This document shows positions 24,452 through 34,115 of a stretch of DNA of 64,000 bases, piece after piece. The DNA is taken from contig JAPPKD010000050.1 of NCBI GenBank assembly GCA_028820215.1, forward strand, positions 1 to 64,000, read 5' to 3'. The stretch comes from Spirochaetaceae bacterium (GTDB lineage Bacteria > Spirochaetota > Spirochaetia > SZUA-6 > Bin103). The notes under the pieces are model-generated. The model saw only the letters and a list, made by a program, of their open reading frames with translations. It had not been told where the DNA came from and did no database searches. Position 1 is the stretch's first letter; each line of letters begins with the position of its first letter. The translations under genes were made by a program, and so were the position numbers.

Positions 24452-24914
24452 GACGACTCCGCGCCGGCGCCGGGATCGCCGTCGATGACGCGCTGTCGAG
24501 ATTCCATGTGCGAAAGCTACCGTCCGATGGCTGGTCCGGCCACTGCGTTTTCGCGAATCGATGAGCGATGAAACGTGCGCATATTGCACGTAATAGAGAG
24601 GCGATGCCTGTCGATCACTCAGGTAAAATGACGCTCCTTCCGGATCGAGTTTCGTGCGCGAATGTCAGTCGCCATGCGTGAGATCGGCGTGGAACGGTCA
24701 TTCGCGGAGCGCGATTCGCCAAGTGGATTCGCGAAAAACTGGTGATTTACGTCAGGATCATGTCCGAGGGCGCGGCTGCGGCGCTCCGCCACGGTGGACA
24801 AGGCGGCTCAGCCCGTAGCAGGGTCGGTACATCGGCCGGTTCCACTCGGAGCGGGATGATCGGATCGTCTCGGCGCGCCGAGCCCGCGCGGTGAGGTCCG
24901 GAGGTCTGTGTGCA
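24452..24914. promoter_or_regulatory. 463-bp divergent control region of the LytTR array
   Basis: A non-coding region between the LytTR array (minus) and the ABC-class ATPase (plus), relatively AT-rich around 24540-24750. It contains GTTTTCGCGAATC at 24547-24559 and its near reverse complement GATTCGCGAAAAAC at 24726-24739, plus further ATTCGC copies at about 24700-24718. These are candidate operators. The GGAGGT before the ATPase start (ATG 24915) is the only clear translation signal. Confidence 0.5.
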
Positions 24915-26618
24915 ATGACCGATGCCCTTGAGCGGGATCTGATCAGAATCGACGGCCGGCCGTACGGCCACTACCGGGACCTCCGTGGGCGCCGCTATCC
25001 GCTGGGTGGCTGCACCCTGCAGGTAGACCATGTACAGGGCGATCCGTTCGCTGCGCCGAGTCGACTGCGCGTCGACGTACCCTGCGCCACTCTGAGGCTG
25101 CCGGATTGGGCGCGCAGCGGCAGGGAAGCGCGCCGCGCGACGGCCGACTTTCTGCAGCGGGCGCTCGGTCCCGCACTGTCCCGGTCTGCGGGCGGGGCAG
25201 GCAGCGGCAAGAGCGGGCTGCTGGAGATCACGCGTGCCGGTCAGGAGGTGCTGGACCGAACCGGTGTCGTGGTGGACGCGGACGGCAGCGCGCGGCTGCG
25301 TCTGTGCGCGGGGCTGCCTGCGGCGGGGCGGCGCATTCTCGGTCGCGCTGCCGCCGACCTGCTGGCACGGCGTCTGCGCTTCGCGATCGAAGCCGTCGCA
25401 GACGGGCTCGACCGCAGCGCACTGCGGTTGCACGTGCATGCGGTGGAGGACCAGGTCGCGCTGCGCTCGCAGCTCACGGGGCACGGCCTGATCGCGTTTC
25501 TTGCCGAAGAAAGCGTGCTGCCGCGCCGCAGTGGCGTGGATGCGCGTCCGCTGCCGGAAGCGCTGCCGTTGACGGTGCCCGACGCCCTCGCGGTCACGCT
25601 TCGGGCCCCGCACGCCGGCGTGCTCCGAGGGCTGGGGATTCGTGCGGGCGTCACCCTGGTCGTCGGCGGCGGCTACCACGGCAAGTCCACGCTGCTGCAG
25701 GCGCTTGCCCTCGGGATGTACGACCATGTGCCCGGCGACGGCCGCGAGCGGTGCGTCTCCGCCGAAGAGCTGGTGACCGTGCGCGCGGAGGATGGCCGCT
25801 CCGTGCGGGGTGTGTGCCTCAGCCCGTTCATCCGCGATCTGCCGCTCGGGCGGGAGACCCGCAGCTTCGACAGCGACGACGCCTCGGGCAGCACCTCGCA
25901 GGCGGCGGCGATCGTCGAGGCCCTGGAGGTCGGGGCGTCCGGCCTGCTGATCGACGAGGACACGGCCGCTACCAATTTCATGATCCGTGATGCGCGCATG
26001 CGCCGACTGGTTCCCGGTGCCCGTGAGCCGATCACTCCCTATATCGACCGCGTGCGCCAGCTCTGGGAGAGCCGCGGAGTGTCGTCGGTGGTGGTGGTCG
26101 GCGGGGCGGGCGACTACCTGGACGTCGCCGATTGCGTCATCCAACTGGACGGCTACCAGCCCCGAGATGTCACGGCACGGGCGCGCGAGGTCGCGGCCGC
26201 ACATCCGCTGGGCGAGGCGCGGCCGCGCGCTCCCGATGCATGGCCGCCAGCCGCGCCGCGAGTTCCCTTGCCGGACGGGCTGGATCCCCGTCGAGGCCGC
26301 CGGCCGGAAAGGGTGCGCGCCGTAAGAACGCGGGCGATCGAGTTCGGGCGCGAGGAGATCGACGTCAGCCTGCTGTACCAGATCGTGGATCCGGCGCAGT
26401 GCCGGATGATCGGCGACGTGCTGCTGTGGCTCACGCGCGGACTGTGCGACGGCCGCCGCGATCTTCCCGCAGTCATGGCGGAGCTCGACGCAAGGATGCG
26501 TGCCGGCGGTGTCGAGGAACTGGCCGAGCCGGGGTTCGGCGACCGGGCGCAGGTCCGCCGTTTCGAGATCGCTTCCGCCATTAACCGTCTGCGCAGCCTG
26601 CGCGTGGCGACGAGCTGA
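24915..26618 (+). CDS. Predicted ATPase of the ABC class (COG3044-type)
   Basis: A 567-residue soluble protein of the family annotated as 'predicted ATPase of the ABC class'. The P-loop is unusual (VGGGYHGKSTLLQAL, about residues 248-262). The SGSTSQAAAIVEALEVGASGLLIDEDTAATNFM region holds the signature-like and Walker B elements (LLIDEDTAAT). Further conserved pieces are ERCVSAEELVTVRAEDGR and VVVVGGAGDYLDVAD. There is no membrane domain, and the role of the family is unknown. The ATG at 24915 follows GGAGGT by nine bases. It is divergent from the LytTR array and about 50 bases upstream of a methyltransferase gene. Confidence 0.9.
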   Translation: MTDALERDLIRIDGRPYGHYRDLRGRRYPLGGCTLQVDHVQGDPFAAPSRLRVDVPCATLRLPDWARSGREARRATADFLQRALGPALSRSAGGAGSGKSGLLEITRAGQEVLDRTGVVVDADGSARLRLCAGLPAAGRRILGRAAADLLARRLRFAIEAVADGLDRSALRLHVHAVEDQVALRSQLTGHGLIAFLAEESVLPRRSGVDARPLPEALPLTVPDALAVTLRAPHAGVLRGLGIRAGVTLVVGGGYHGKSTLLQALALGMYDHVPGDGRERCVSAEELVTVRAEDGRSVRGVCLSPFIRDLPLGRETRSFDSDDASGSTSQAAAIVEALEVGASGLLIDEDTAATNFMIRDARMRRLVPGAREPITPYIDRVRQLWESRGVSSVVVVGGAGDYLDVADCVIQLDGYQPRDVTARAREVAAAHPLGEARPRAPDAWPPAAPRVPLPDGLDPRRGRRPERVRAVRTRAIEFGREEIDVSLLYQIVDPAQCRMIGDVLLWLTRGLCDGRRDLPAVMAELDARMRAGGVEELAEPGFGDRAQVRRFEIASAINRLRSLRVATS

Positions 26619-26666
26619 CGGGATCAGGCCGCGGCATGTCTCGCCGCTCCTTGGTACGATATCTCG

Positions 26667-27413
26667 GTGGTCGAGCGCCAATTTGCCGAGCCGCGTCTGG
26701 CCGCTCTCTACGATCCCCTCTGCGGGCGTGAGCGCCGCACCGACTTTCGCTTCTACCTGCCGTTGGTGATGGCGGCGAAGGCCGTTCTCGACGTCGGCTG
26801 CGGGACGGGTGCGCTGCTGCATTGGGCGCGCGAGACCGGGCACGCCGGGAGGTTGGTCGGACTCGACCCGGCCCGCGGGATGCTCGACATGGCTCGGACA
26901 CGCGCGGACATCGAGTGGGTCTTCGGCGACCTGAGGACGGTCGCATGGGAGCGGGAGTTCGACCTGGCCGTGATGACCGGTCATGCGTTTCAGCAATTGG
27001 TCGAGGATGACGAGATTCGTGCCTCGCTCGCCTCGATTCACTCCTCGCTCGCCGACGATGGCGTCTTCGCGTTCGAGACCCGCAACCCGCTCGCTCGGGA
27101 GTGGGAGCGTTGGACTCCCGACCGCGGAGTCGATTTCGTAGGCCCCGATGGCGTCATGGTGCGTTTCGAGGCCAGGGTGGATGCACCGGTGTCAGGCGAT
27201 GTCGTTCGATTCACCTGCACCTACACGAGCGCTGGTTGGAACCAACCGGAGCCGAGCCGCGCCATCTTGCGGTTCCTCGATGCTGAGACGTTGGCGGCGT
27301 TCCTTGCCGATGCGGGCTTCGCGATCGAGGACCAGTTTGGCGACTGGGATCGGAGCACGCTCGTGGATACGAGCCCGGAGATCATCACGATCGCCCGGCG
27401 GGCTCAGTTGTAG
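26667..27413 (+). CDS. Class I SAM-dependent methyltransferase
   Basis: A 248-residue cytoplasmic methyltransferase. Motif I is VLDVGCGTGALLHWA; motif II is LVGLDPARGMLDMA; motif IV lies around FDLAVMTGHAFQQL. The substrate is unknown. The GTG start at 26667 lies six bases after TACGAT (26655-26660) with no ribosome site, consistent with a leaderless transcript. The last bases overlap the end of the convergent enolase-superfamily gene. Confidence 0.88.
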   Translation: MVERQFAEPRLAALYDPLCGRERRTDFRFYLPLVMAAKAVLDVGCGTGALLHWARETGHAGRLVGLDPARGMLDMARTRADIEWVFGDLRTVAWEREFDLAVMTGHAFQQLVEDDEIRASLASIHSSLADDGVFAFETRNPLAREWERWTPDRGVDFVGPDGVMVRFEARVDAPVSGDVVRFTCTYTSAGWNQPEPSRAILRFLDAETLAAFLADAGFAIEDQFGDWDRSTLVDTSPEIITIARRAQL

Positions 27414-28543
27414 CCGGTCGAGCCGTCCGGACGGGTCGGTGCGTGGCGCTCCCAGTGGCGGTACGGGTCGCCCCGGATCGCGTCCTCGTCCACTTCGATG
27501 CCGAACCCGGGCCGGTCGCTCACCTGCAGGTACCCGCCGGCCGGCAGCAGCACCCCGTCGAACCTGCGGCGGGTCTCTTCGCTGGGCAGGACGTACTCCA
27601 GGATCTTGAAGTTGGGAGTCGCCAGCGCGAAGTGCGCGTTCACCGCGGTTGCCAGCGGTCCCATCGGATTGTGCGGGGCGACGGGCACGTAGTGCGCCTC
27701 GGCGATGGCGGCGATCTTGCGCATCTCCAGCAGCCCGCCACAGACGCACACGTCCGGCTGGATGATGTCGGCGCCCTGCGCGGCCAGCAGGCTCAGGAAC
27801 TCGAAGCGGCCGTAGAGGCACTCGCCGGTGGCCAGCGGTACCTGCATCTGCGCGCGCAGCCGCGCCCAGGCGGGGATGTGCTCCGGGCGCAGCGGCTCTT
27901 CGTAGAAGTACGGATCGAAGGGCGCCAGCGCGTTTGCCAACTGCAGCGCCCGGATCGGCTCCAGGATGCGCGCGTGCGGGTCGAACGCGTACTCCCAGTC
28001 CTCGGGCGTGTGGGCGCGCAGGTCCTGGAAGTAGCGTGCGGCCGCCGCGCACACGCGGCCCCACCGGTCCGCGTCCGGGTCGAGCAGGTAGGGGCTGGTC
28101 TTGAAGGCCGTGAAACCCCACTGGTCGTGGAGCCGGCGCGCACGTTCGGCGGCCCCGGCCCCGTCTCGTCCCTTGATCGCGTGGTACACGCGGACGCGGT
28201 CGCGCGCGGCGCCGCCGAGCAGGCGGTATACCGGCAACCCGGCCTCCTTTCCGGCGATGTCCCACAGCGCCTGGTCGAAGGCGGAGATCGCCGCCAGCCC
28301 GACTCCCCCCGGCGGGAACCTGAACTGCTGGTGAATCTTGATCATCAGGTACTCGATCCGCCGCGGGTCCTCGCCGCCGACCAGCTCGAACAGGTAGTCG
28401 GAGATCGGCGCCACGCTCAGGTCCGGTCCGGTGGAATACGCCTCGCCCCAGCCGTGAATACCCTGGTCCGTGTGCACCTTTACGAGCGCGCGCGAGCGTG
28501 CTTCAAGAGCCGTCATGTGGGTGGAGATGCCGGTGATCTTCAT
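27404..28543 (-). CDS. Enolase-superfamily (mandelate racemase/muconate lactonizing) dehydratase, galactonate-dehydratase-like
   Basis: A 379-residue enzyme of the mandelate-racemase group. Expected acid/base and metal residues are present and spaced as in D-galactonate dehydratase: D188 and H190 (AFDPHARI), E215 (YEEPLRPEH), E241 (ATGECLYGR) and H291 (APHNPMGP), with the pNF.I.EY C-terminal motif. Likely reaction: dehydration of an acid sugar to a 2-keto-3-deoxy acid. The ATG at 28543 is preceded by GAGGAAGCG. It converges on the methyltransferase gene (10-base overlap). A second enolase-superfamily gene begins at 63848. Confidence 0.88.
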   Translation of the reverse strand: MKITGISTHMTALEARSRALVKVHTDQGIHGWGEAYSTGPDLSVAPISDYLFELVGGEDPRRIEYLMIKIHQQFRFPPGGVGLAAISAFDQALWDIAGKEAGLPVYRLLGGAARDRVRVYHAIKGRDGAGAAERARRLHDQWGFTAFKTSPYLLDPDADRWGRVCAAAARYFQDLRAHTPEDWEYAFDPHARILEPIRALQLANALAPFDPYFYEEPLRPEHIPAWARLRAQMQVPLATGECLYGRFEFLSLLAAQGADIIQPDVCVCGGLLEMRKIAAIAEAHYVPVAPHNPMGPLATAVNAHFALATPNFKILEYVLPSEETRRRFDGVLLPAGGYLQVSDRPGFGIEVDEDAIRGDPYRHWERHAPTRPDGSTGYN

Positions 28544-28646
28544 CGCTTCCTCGTCGCATAGCATCGTCGGCGCGCGAAGGCGCCGCAAGCGGTCCGCGGC
28601 GCCCGCGCGGTGGTTACGGTCCCGGCCCGCGGCATACACTGCCGTG

Positions 28647-29153
28647 GTGGAGATTCCGCGCCCGCGCGCCCCCGCGACGCGTAACGAGCGCATCGCGGGA
28701 CGCATCCTGTCGTCGCTTGTCGCGCTGACCACCACCTATTTTTTCGTGCTGCTGTACGACATGGTGAGCCCGGTGGTATTCGCGGCGGTCGACACCGGCG
28801 GCGAGCCGGCGACGCGGTCGACGACGCGGCGGTCGGCGGCCGGATCGCTGATCATGATCGTGCTGGCCGGTGGCTGGGCCTACGCGGTGTGGGTCTCGTT
28901 CCGCTACGTGTGGTCGCACCGGTACGGCACCGTCTACTCCCGCGCGGCGATGGCCATCGGGGTGGCCCTCGGAGGCGGCAGCGTCGTGCAGGCGGTGTTC
29001 GCCCTGCTGGTCGCCCTGGAGGTGGAGCAGGGCAGTCTGACGCCGGCGCTGATCACGGTGCCCGTGCTGGTGGTGGTGGCAACCGCCGCGTTCGTGCTCG
29101 CGCGCTTCCTGCGCGGGCGCACTCAGCAGTCAAACGAATCGCGCAACGCCTGA
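28647..29153 (+). CDS. Small four-helix membrane protein of unknown function
   Basis: About 168 residues with four predicted membrane helices (SSLVALTTTYFFVLLYDMV, SLIMIVLAGGWAYAVWVSF, AAMAIGVALGGGSVVQAVF, ALITVPVLVVVATAAFVLA). Family not recognised. Two adjacent GTG codons could start it; I prefer 28647 because it lies exactly six bases after TACACT (28635-28640), the same layout as other apparently leaderless starts here. Its 3' end overlaps that of the toxin gene on the other strand by about 30 bases. Confidence 0.65.
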   Translation: MEIPRPRAPATRNERIAGRILSSLVALTTTYFFVLLYDMVSPVVFAAVDTGGEPATRSTTRRSAAGSLIMIVLAGGWAYAVWVSFRYVWSHRYGTVYSRAAMAIGVALGGGSVVQAVFALLVALEVEQGSLTPALITVPVLVVVATAAFVLARFLRGRTQQSNESRNA

Positions 29154-29431
29154 CACGCGTCCGCCAGCCGCGCCCTGGAAAGCGTGGTGACCCGGCGCCG
29201 GAAGGAGTGCCGGGGCAGTGTATGCACATTGTCGAAGTTGACGACGCAGTCGGTCGGCACGCCGTCGTGACCGGGCGTCAGGGCGAGCTCCGATACCAGC
29301 CCGCGGCGGGTTCGCGTCAGCGCGGCGACCACCACCGCGCCGATCCGCGCCGCGACCGGATCGCGGGTAAGGACCAGCACCGGGCGGTTGCCACCCGGCG
29401 TCGCGGCGAACCAGATGTCACCGCGCCGCAT
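29123..29431 (-). CDS. PemK/MazF-family toxin
   Basis: A 102-residue MazF-like mRNA interferase: MRRGDIWFAATPGGNRPVLVLTRD is the diagnostic N-terminus, followed by VVVAALTRTRRGLVSELALTPGHDGVPTDCVVNFDNVHTL, in which the family's first three strands and conserved Asn-Phe-Asp are seen. It cleaves RNA at short sequence sites in relatives. Start ATG 29431 lies inside the end of the antitoxin gene (14-base overlap), the usual coupling. It overlaps tail-to-tail with the small membrane protein gene. Confidence 0.88.
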   Translation of the reverse strand: MRRGDIWFAATPGGNRPVLVLTRDPVAARIGAVVVAALTRTRRGLVSELALTPGHDGVPTDCVVNFDNVHTLPRHSFRRRVTTLSRARLADACQALRDSFDC

Positions 29432-29669
29432 CGTCCCAGTCGCGCCAGTCCTCGGCCGGTCCCCAGTCGGCGACCTTGGAGAGCGACGATTCGTCCTTGT
29501 CAGGCGGGTGCTCGAGCCACCGCCTGGCATCCTCTTCGGCCCGCAGTCGGAGCAGGTAGCTGTGGAGCGCTTCACGGAGAAGCCGCGAGCGCTTCATCCC
29601 CAGCCGGACGGCCCATTCGCCGGCCGCCGCCGCATCCTGGTCGGGCACGCGAAAACTGAGCATCGTCAT
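29418..29669 (-). CDS. Ribbon-helix-helix antitoxin (MazE-like partner)
   Basis: About 83 residues from ATG 29669 (an ATG at 29663 is also possible). The N-terminal MLSFRVPDQDAAAAGEWAVRLGMKRSRLLREALHSYLLRL is a ribbon-helix-helix DNA-binding fold. The acidic, tryptophan-rich tail (DWGPAEDWRDWDDAAR) is the likely toxin-binding segment. Upstream on the same strand lies TTGACA followed by an imperfect palindrome around GTATTAC...GTAC, a plausible autoregulated promoter. It precedes and overlaps the toxin gene. Confidence 0.82.
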   Translation of the reverse strand: MTMLSFRVPDQDAAAAGEWAVRLGMKRSRLLREALHSYLLRLRAEEDARRWLEHPPDKDESSLSKVADWGPAEDWRDWDDAAR

Positions 29670-29815
29670 ACCAAGACGGGTACAAAGTAATACATTCCCT
29701 GTCAACGCCGCCGCGTGCAGTTTGACTCCCGTACCGCGGTTTTCTACGATCGTGGCCCTGATGGGAGCGTTCACCGGGTTGTCCGTCGTGCCGCTCACCG
29801 GCCGGAGCACGAGCG

Positions 29816-31996
29816 GTGGCTGAGACCCTCCTCGAGATCAACGACCTCCGCACCTACTTCCGCACCAAGGCGGGCGTGGTCCGCGCCGTGGACGGGGTGT
29901 CCCTGTCGATCGACAAGGGCAAGACCGTCGGCCTGGTGGGGGAGAGCGGCTGCGGCAAGAGCGTCCTTGCGCAGTCGATTCTTCAGATCCAGACGTGGCC
30001 GGGCGAGATCGAGGGCGGGCAGGTCATCCTGCACGGCGACAACGGCGGCGAGCCGGAAATCCTGACCGATCACCTGCCCAAGGCGGAGCGGCTGCGGCAG
30101 ATCCGCGGCAACCAGATCGCCTACATCCACCAGGAGCCGATGGCGGCGCTGAGCCTGCTGCACACGGTCGGCAACCAGCTCCGCGAGGCGGTGCTGGTCC
30201 ACAACCCGGAGATGTCCAAGGATCAGGCGAACGAGATCGCCGTCAAGATGCTCGGCGACGTCGGCATCCCGCGCGCCGAGACGCGCCTGGACTCCTACAT
30301 CTTCAACTTCTCGGGAGGCATGCGGCAGCGGGTGATGATCGCCATGTCGCTCATCAACCATCCCCGCCTGCTGATCGCCGACGAGCCCACGACCGCCATC
30401 GACGTCACCATCCAGGCGCAGGTGCTGGAGCTGATGCGCGACATCCAGCAGCGCTTCGACATGTCGGTGCTGTTCATCACCCACGACCTGGCGGTCATCG
30501 CCGAGATCGCCGAGGAGGTGGTGGTCATGTACCTGGGGCGGGTGGTCGAGCGCACGACCGTCACCCGCCTGTTCGAGAACCCCAGGCATCCCTATACGCA
30601 GGCGCTGATCGGATCGCTGCCCAGCGCCGAGCACGAGCGGGGAGCGCTGGCCAGCATCCGCGGCACCGTCCCCGATCCGTACTCGCGGCCGACCGGCTGC
30701 GCCTTCCGCAACCGCTGCGACCACTTCATCGAAGGGGTGTGCGACCGCAACGTGCCGGCCCTGGTGGAGCTGGAGGAAAACCACGACGCCCGCTGCTTCC
30801 TGCACTCCGAGGAGATCGAGCTGGGTGCGGAGCCGGACACGGGCGTGGCCGACGAGCCCGCGGCGTCGAGTGCGGCCACTGGCCGCCACCGGCGCCCCGG
30901 CGCACAGCCGCCCGGTACGCCGGAAGGGGAGGACGGTGACGGGACCGCCGGCGCGCGAACCGCCGTGCAGCGCGGCACCACCGGGGCCGCGGTCCTTTCC
31001 CTGGACGACCTGCGCACCTACTTCCCGATCCGCAAGGGGTTCTTCCGCCGGCACGTCGGGTGGATCAAGGCCGTCGACGGCATCAGCTTCGAGATCGGCG
31101 AGCGGGAGACGGTCAGCCTGGTGGGCGAGAGCGGCTGCGGCAAGTCGACGACGGCGCGCAGCATCGTGCGCGCGGTCGATCCGACCGGCGGCGAGGTGCG
31201 GTTCCACGCGCGCGACGGCTCCGTCCTGGAGGTCACGGACGTGGACCGGGACCAGTTGAACCTGCTGCGCCAGCAGGTGCGGATGCTGTTCCAGGACCCG
31301 TTCCAGTCGCTGAACCCCCGCTTCACGGTGGTCGACATCGTCGGTGAGCCGCTGCGCAACTTCGGCGTCGCCGACGGCGAGGGGCTCCGCGAGCGGGTCG
31401 GGGAGCTGCTGGAGGACGTCGGGCTCGACGCCCGGCACATGGGCCGCTACCCGCACGCGTTCTCCGGCGGCCAGCGCCAGCGCATCGGCTTGGCGCGCGC
31501 GCTGACGATGAACCCCCGGCTGCTCCTGGCGGACGAGCCCACCTCGGCGCTCGACGTCTCGGTCAAGGCGCAGATCCTCAACCTCATGCAGAAGCTGCAG
31601 GACGAGCACGGGCTGTCCTACCTGTTCATCACCCACGAGCTCGGCATCGTCCGCCACTTCTCGGATCGCTGCGGCGTGATGTACCTGGGCCGCATCGTGG
31701 AGATGGGCACGACGGAAACGATATTCCGGGATCCGCTGCACCCCTACACCGAGGCGCTGCTGTCGGCCGCGCCGGTGCCCAATCCGCGCGCCAAGATGGA
31801 GCGCATCATCCTGGAAGGGGACGTGCCCGACCCCGCGGACGCACCGCCGGGATGCCCCTTCCACACCCGCTGTCCGTACGCGGAGGAGCGCTGCAAGACC
31901 GAGGTGCCGGCCCTGCAGGCGCTCGAGGAGGGCTCGGACCACACCGTCGCCTGCCTGCGCGCCGAGGAGCTGGAGCTTCGCGGCGTGCGCTGGTAG
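29816..31996 (+). CDS. Fused peptide/nickel-type ABC ATPase (DppD-DppF-like double ATPase)
   Basis: A 726-residue protein with two complete ATPase units of the oligopeptide-transporter type. Unit 1 (about 1-335): [37 protein letters not shown]. Unit 2 (about 385-726): [37 protein letters not shown]. Each ends with the cysteine-rich C-terminal motif ([15 protein letters not shown] and [15 protein letters not shown]), which can hold an iron-sulfur cluster in relatives. A Gly/Pro-rich linker joins the halves. No permease or binding-protein gene adjoins it, which is unusual. The GTG start at 29816 has only a weak ribosome site. Energises uptake of peptides or similar solutes. Confidence 0.9.
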   Translation: MAETLLEINDLRTYFRTKAGVVRAVDGVSLSIDKGKTVGLVGESGCGKSVLAQSILQIQTWPGEIEGGQVILHGDNGGEPEILTDHLPKAERLRQIRGNQIAYIHQEPMAALSLLHTVGNQLREAVLVHNPEMSKDQANEIAVKMLGDVGIPRAETRLDSYIFNFSGGMRQRVMIAMSLINHPRLLIADEPTTAIDVTIQAQVLELMRDIQQRFDMSVLFITHDLAVIAEIAEEVVVMYLGRVVERTTVTRLFENPRHPYTQALIGSLPSAEHERGALASIRGTVPDPYSRPTGCAFRNRCDHFIEGVCDRNVPALVELEENHDARCFLHSEEIELGAEPDTGVADEPAASSAATGRHRRPGAQPPGTPEGEDGDGTAGARTAVQRGTTGAAVLSLDDLRTYFPIRKGFFRRHVGWIKAVDGISFEIGERETVSLVGESGCGKSTTARSIVRAVDPTGGEVRFHARDGSVLEVTDVDRDQLNLLRQQVRMLFQDPFQSLNPRFTVVDIVGEPLRNFGVADGEGLRERVGELLEDVGLDARHMGRYPHAFSGGQRQRIGLARALTMNPRLLLADEPTSALDVSVKAQILNLMQKLQDEHGLSYLFITHELGIVRHFSDRCGVMYLGRIVEMGTTETIFRDPLHPYTEALLSAAPVPNPRAKMERIILEGDVPDPADAPPGCPFHTRCPYAEERCKTEVPALQALEEGSDHTVACLRAEELELRGVRW

Positions 31997-32021
31997 CGCC
32001 CACCGTCACGCCAGCCGCCCG

Positions 32022-33176
32022 ATGACCGCCGACCGCGTCGCCGACGGCTCCACGCCGCTCGCCCCCGACTTCGGCGTCAGCCTGACGCCCGCCGAGTTCG
32101 AGGAACGCTTTCTCACGCTGCACAAGGAGCTCTTCGCGTCCGACACGCAAGGGTTCGACGAGGTCACCGTGCACGCCTACGCGCCGCCGTCCGGAAGCTA
32201 CCAGGTCGATCACTGCTTCTTTCACGATGGGCGGAATCTGCACCTGTACTACGTGACCGGCGACATGCGGAACACCGAGGCGTGGATCGCCGCCTATCGC
32301 GCGGGCGACTACGAGAAGGCGAACGAGGTCTGCCTGGAGCCGGGATGCGGCCACGCCGTGGGTCCCGACCTGTTCAACCTGCAGTACCGCGACACGCTGC
32401 TGTTCGAGCCGGAGGGCCGCTTCGACCTTGCCAGCCGCTCCAACGCGCAGGTGTTCGACTTCGACGCCGGCGGCCCGCGCCGTTACGGGCTGCTCTACGG
32501 GGTGCGCGGCGGCGGGGCGGACGGCACGCCCTTCGTGGGCTTCAACCTCACGTGGTCGCCGGACCTGGAGACCTGGGCCGCCGGCGACGTCAATCCCGTG
32601 TGGGGGCCGCCGGCGTGGTGCAAGGAGGGCTCGACCTGCAAGGACGCTCACGTCATGCGATTCGGGGACCGCTACCTTCTCTATTACATCGCCATGGACC
32701 GGCATGGGTACGCCTGCATCGCACTGGCGAGCACCGGCGACTGGCGGACGATCGACGATCACGGCGTGGTGCTGGCCCTGCCGCCGTCGCTGCGCGGCAC
32801 CATGGGGATCGAGTCGCCGTTCGTGCTGCACCGGGACGGCATGTGGCACCTGTTCTACACCTACGGCGAGGGGCTCCATCACGCCGTCAGCCCGTCGCCG
32901 GGTGGGTTCGTCGCCGCGCGCGGCAACACCTGGGACGTGGGCACCGGCGCCTACCTGATGGGGCCGTACCATGCGACCGAGATCGTCGAGCAGGACGGCC
33001 GCACCTACCTGACCACCGACCGCAAGGAGTACACGCGCAAGCTCAACCGCGTCGCCGGAGTGCTGCGCTACCGCGGCTCGTACGAGGACGAGAAGACTCT
33101 GGAAGAGGGTATCTACGTCGCCGAGATCGAGTGGCACGGCGACCGGCCCGTGCTGCGCAAGCCGCGGCGGCCATAG
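32022..33176 (+). CDS. Five-bladed beta-propeller protein (GH43/GH32-like)
   Basis: A 384-residue soluble protein with the repeated blade pattern of clan F/J glycosidases: VDHCFFHDGRNLHLYYVTG, GFNLTWSPDLETW, AHVMRFGDRYLLYYIAMD, IESPFVLHRDGMWHLFYTYG and ATEIVEQDGRTYLTT. Catalytic acids cannot be assigned with confidence, so it may be a glycoside hydrolase or a related sugar-binding protein. It begins 25 bases after the ABC ATPase stop and is followed by two deacetylase-like genes and a sulfatase, suggesting a modified-glycan locus. Confidence 0.75.
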   Translation: MTADRVADGSTPLAPDFGVSLTPAEFEERFLTLHKELFASDTQGFDEVTVHAYAPPSGSYQVDHCFFHDGRNLHLYYVTGDMRNTEAWIAAYRAGDYEKANEVCLEPGCGHAVGPDLFNLQYRDTLLFEPEGRFDLASRSNAQVFDFDAGGPRRYGLLYGVRGGGADGTPFVGFNLTWSPDLETWAAGDVNPVWGPPAWCKEGSTCKDAHVMRFGDRYLLYYIAMDRHGYACIALASTGDWRTIDDHGVVLALPPSLRGTMGIESPFVLHRDGMWHLFYTYGEGLHHAVSPSPGGFVAARGNTWDVGTGAYLMGPYHATEIVEQDGRTYLTTDRKEYTRKLNRVAGVLRYRGSYEDEKTLEEGIYVAEIEWHGDRPVLRKPRRP

Positions 33177-33203
33177 CCCCCTGTCCTCTGGAGACTCATC
33201 CGG

Positions 33204-34115
33204 ATGGAGCTGGTCCTCAGCTATACCGCCGGCACGGCCGCGGCGGCCGGCAAGCTCGCGGCCATCCTGAACGTGCACCGGGTCCGGTGTGCGCCGGCCA
33301 CCGTCTTCGTGGCCGGCCGGATCGCGGAGACCGAGCGCGAGGATTTGCTGCCGGCGATCGATGCGGCCGGCGACCTGGCCGACGTGAACACCGCCACCTA
33401 CCGTCATGCGCGCGTGTTGCGCAAGCCGCCGTGGTCGGTGCCGCAGCCCTCCGACCGGCTGATCGCGGAGGAGATCACGCGCGGCGCCCTGGCGGTGCGC
33501 GAAGCCCTCGACCGACCCTGCCGCGGCGTGCGGCCCGCCGAAGGGGCGGGCGCCGGCTTCAGGGGCTTGGCCGCGAACCTCTCGGCGATGCGAGATGCCG
33601 GGCTGCGATGGTCGTCCGCCTACGTGCGCTCGACCTACGGGGACACCGCGCCCGGAGATCTGTGCGGCCCGTTCCGCTATGCCGACGACGGGTACCCCGA
33701 CCTGCTGGAGCTCCCCGCGCACGGCTGGCCGGATGCGGCGCTCAAGGCGAACGGCGGCGCCGGCGCCCAGCAGCGCATCGTGCGCTGGCCGAGCCCCTTC
33801 GCCTATCCGGATGGACTGGTCGAGACGCCAGAGGAGGAGCTCGCCGTGCACGGCGCCACGATCGCCGCCGCACGCAGCGCTGGCGTGCCGTACTGCTGCC
33901 TGGCCTTCGACGCCGACTCCACGGTCCGGCCCCAGGACCCGGAAGCGCGCGTGATCGACCTGCTGATCGACCACGCCGCCGCCGAGGGCCTGGCGCTCAC
34001 CACCCTCGACGAGCTGGCGGGGCGCTTCGCGGTCGCCGACCCGGCAGCCCTCGCCACCCCCGAACTGCCTCCGAGCCGCGCGGCCGACTTCGACCCGGGC
34101 ACCCTGTTCGCCTGA
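33204..34115 (+). CDS. Polysaccharide-deacetylase-like protein, probably inactive copy
   Basis: A 303-residue NodB-type barrel paralogous to the next gene (shared LDRPCRG.RP, GAG.GFRG, LRWSSAYVRS, GPF.YADDGY, WPSPFAYP). The metal-binding residues are missing. The motif-1 aspartate of the twin (TYDTEE) is replaced by SYTAGT, and the first histidine of the twin's SHTWSH motif is alanine (TATYRH). It is therefore likely a pseudoenzyme or binding partner. ATG at 33204 follows GGAGACTCATCCGG. The stop overlaps the twin's start (TGATG). Confidence 0.8.
   Translation: MELVLSYTAGTAAAAGKLAAILNVHRVRCAPATVFVAGRIAETEREDLLPAIDAAGDLADVNTATYRHARVLRKPPWSVPQPSDRLIAEEITRGALAVREALDRPCRGVRPAEGAGAGFRGLAANLSAMRDAGLRWSSAYVRSTYGDTAPGDLCGPFRYADDGYPDLLELPAHGWPDAALKANGGAGAQQRIVRWPSPFAYPDGLVETPEEELAVHGATIAAARSAGVPYCCLAFDADSTVRPQDPEARVIDLLIDHAAAEGLALTTLDELAGRFAVADPAALATPELPPSRAADFDPGTLFA

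Noticed and set aside
24585..24592. GCACGTAA and similar short palindromes as LytTR sites
   Set aside because: Too short and degenerate to claim; the GATTCGCGAAAAC box pair is the better candidate.
29795..31942. Minus-strand frame opposite the fused ABC ATPase
   Set aside because: Antisense shadow of a protein with two full sets of ATPase motifs.
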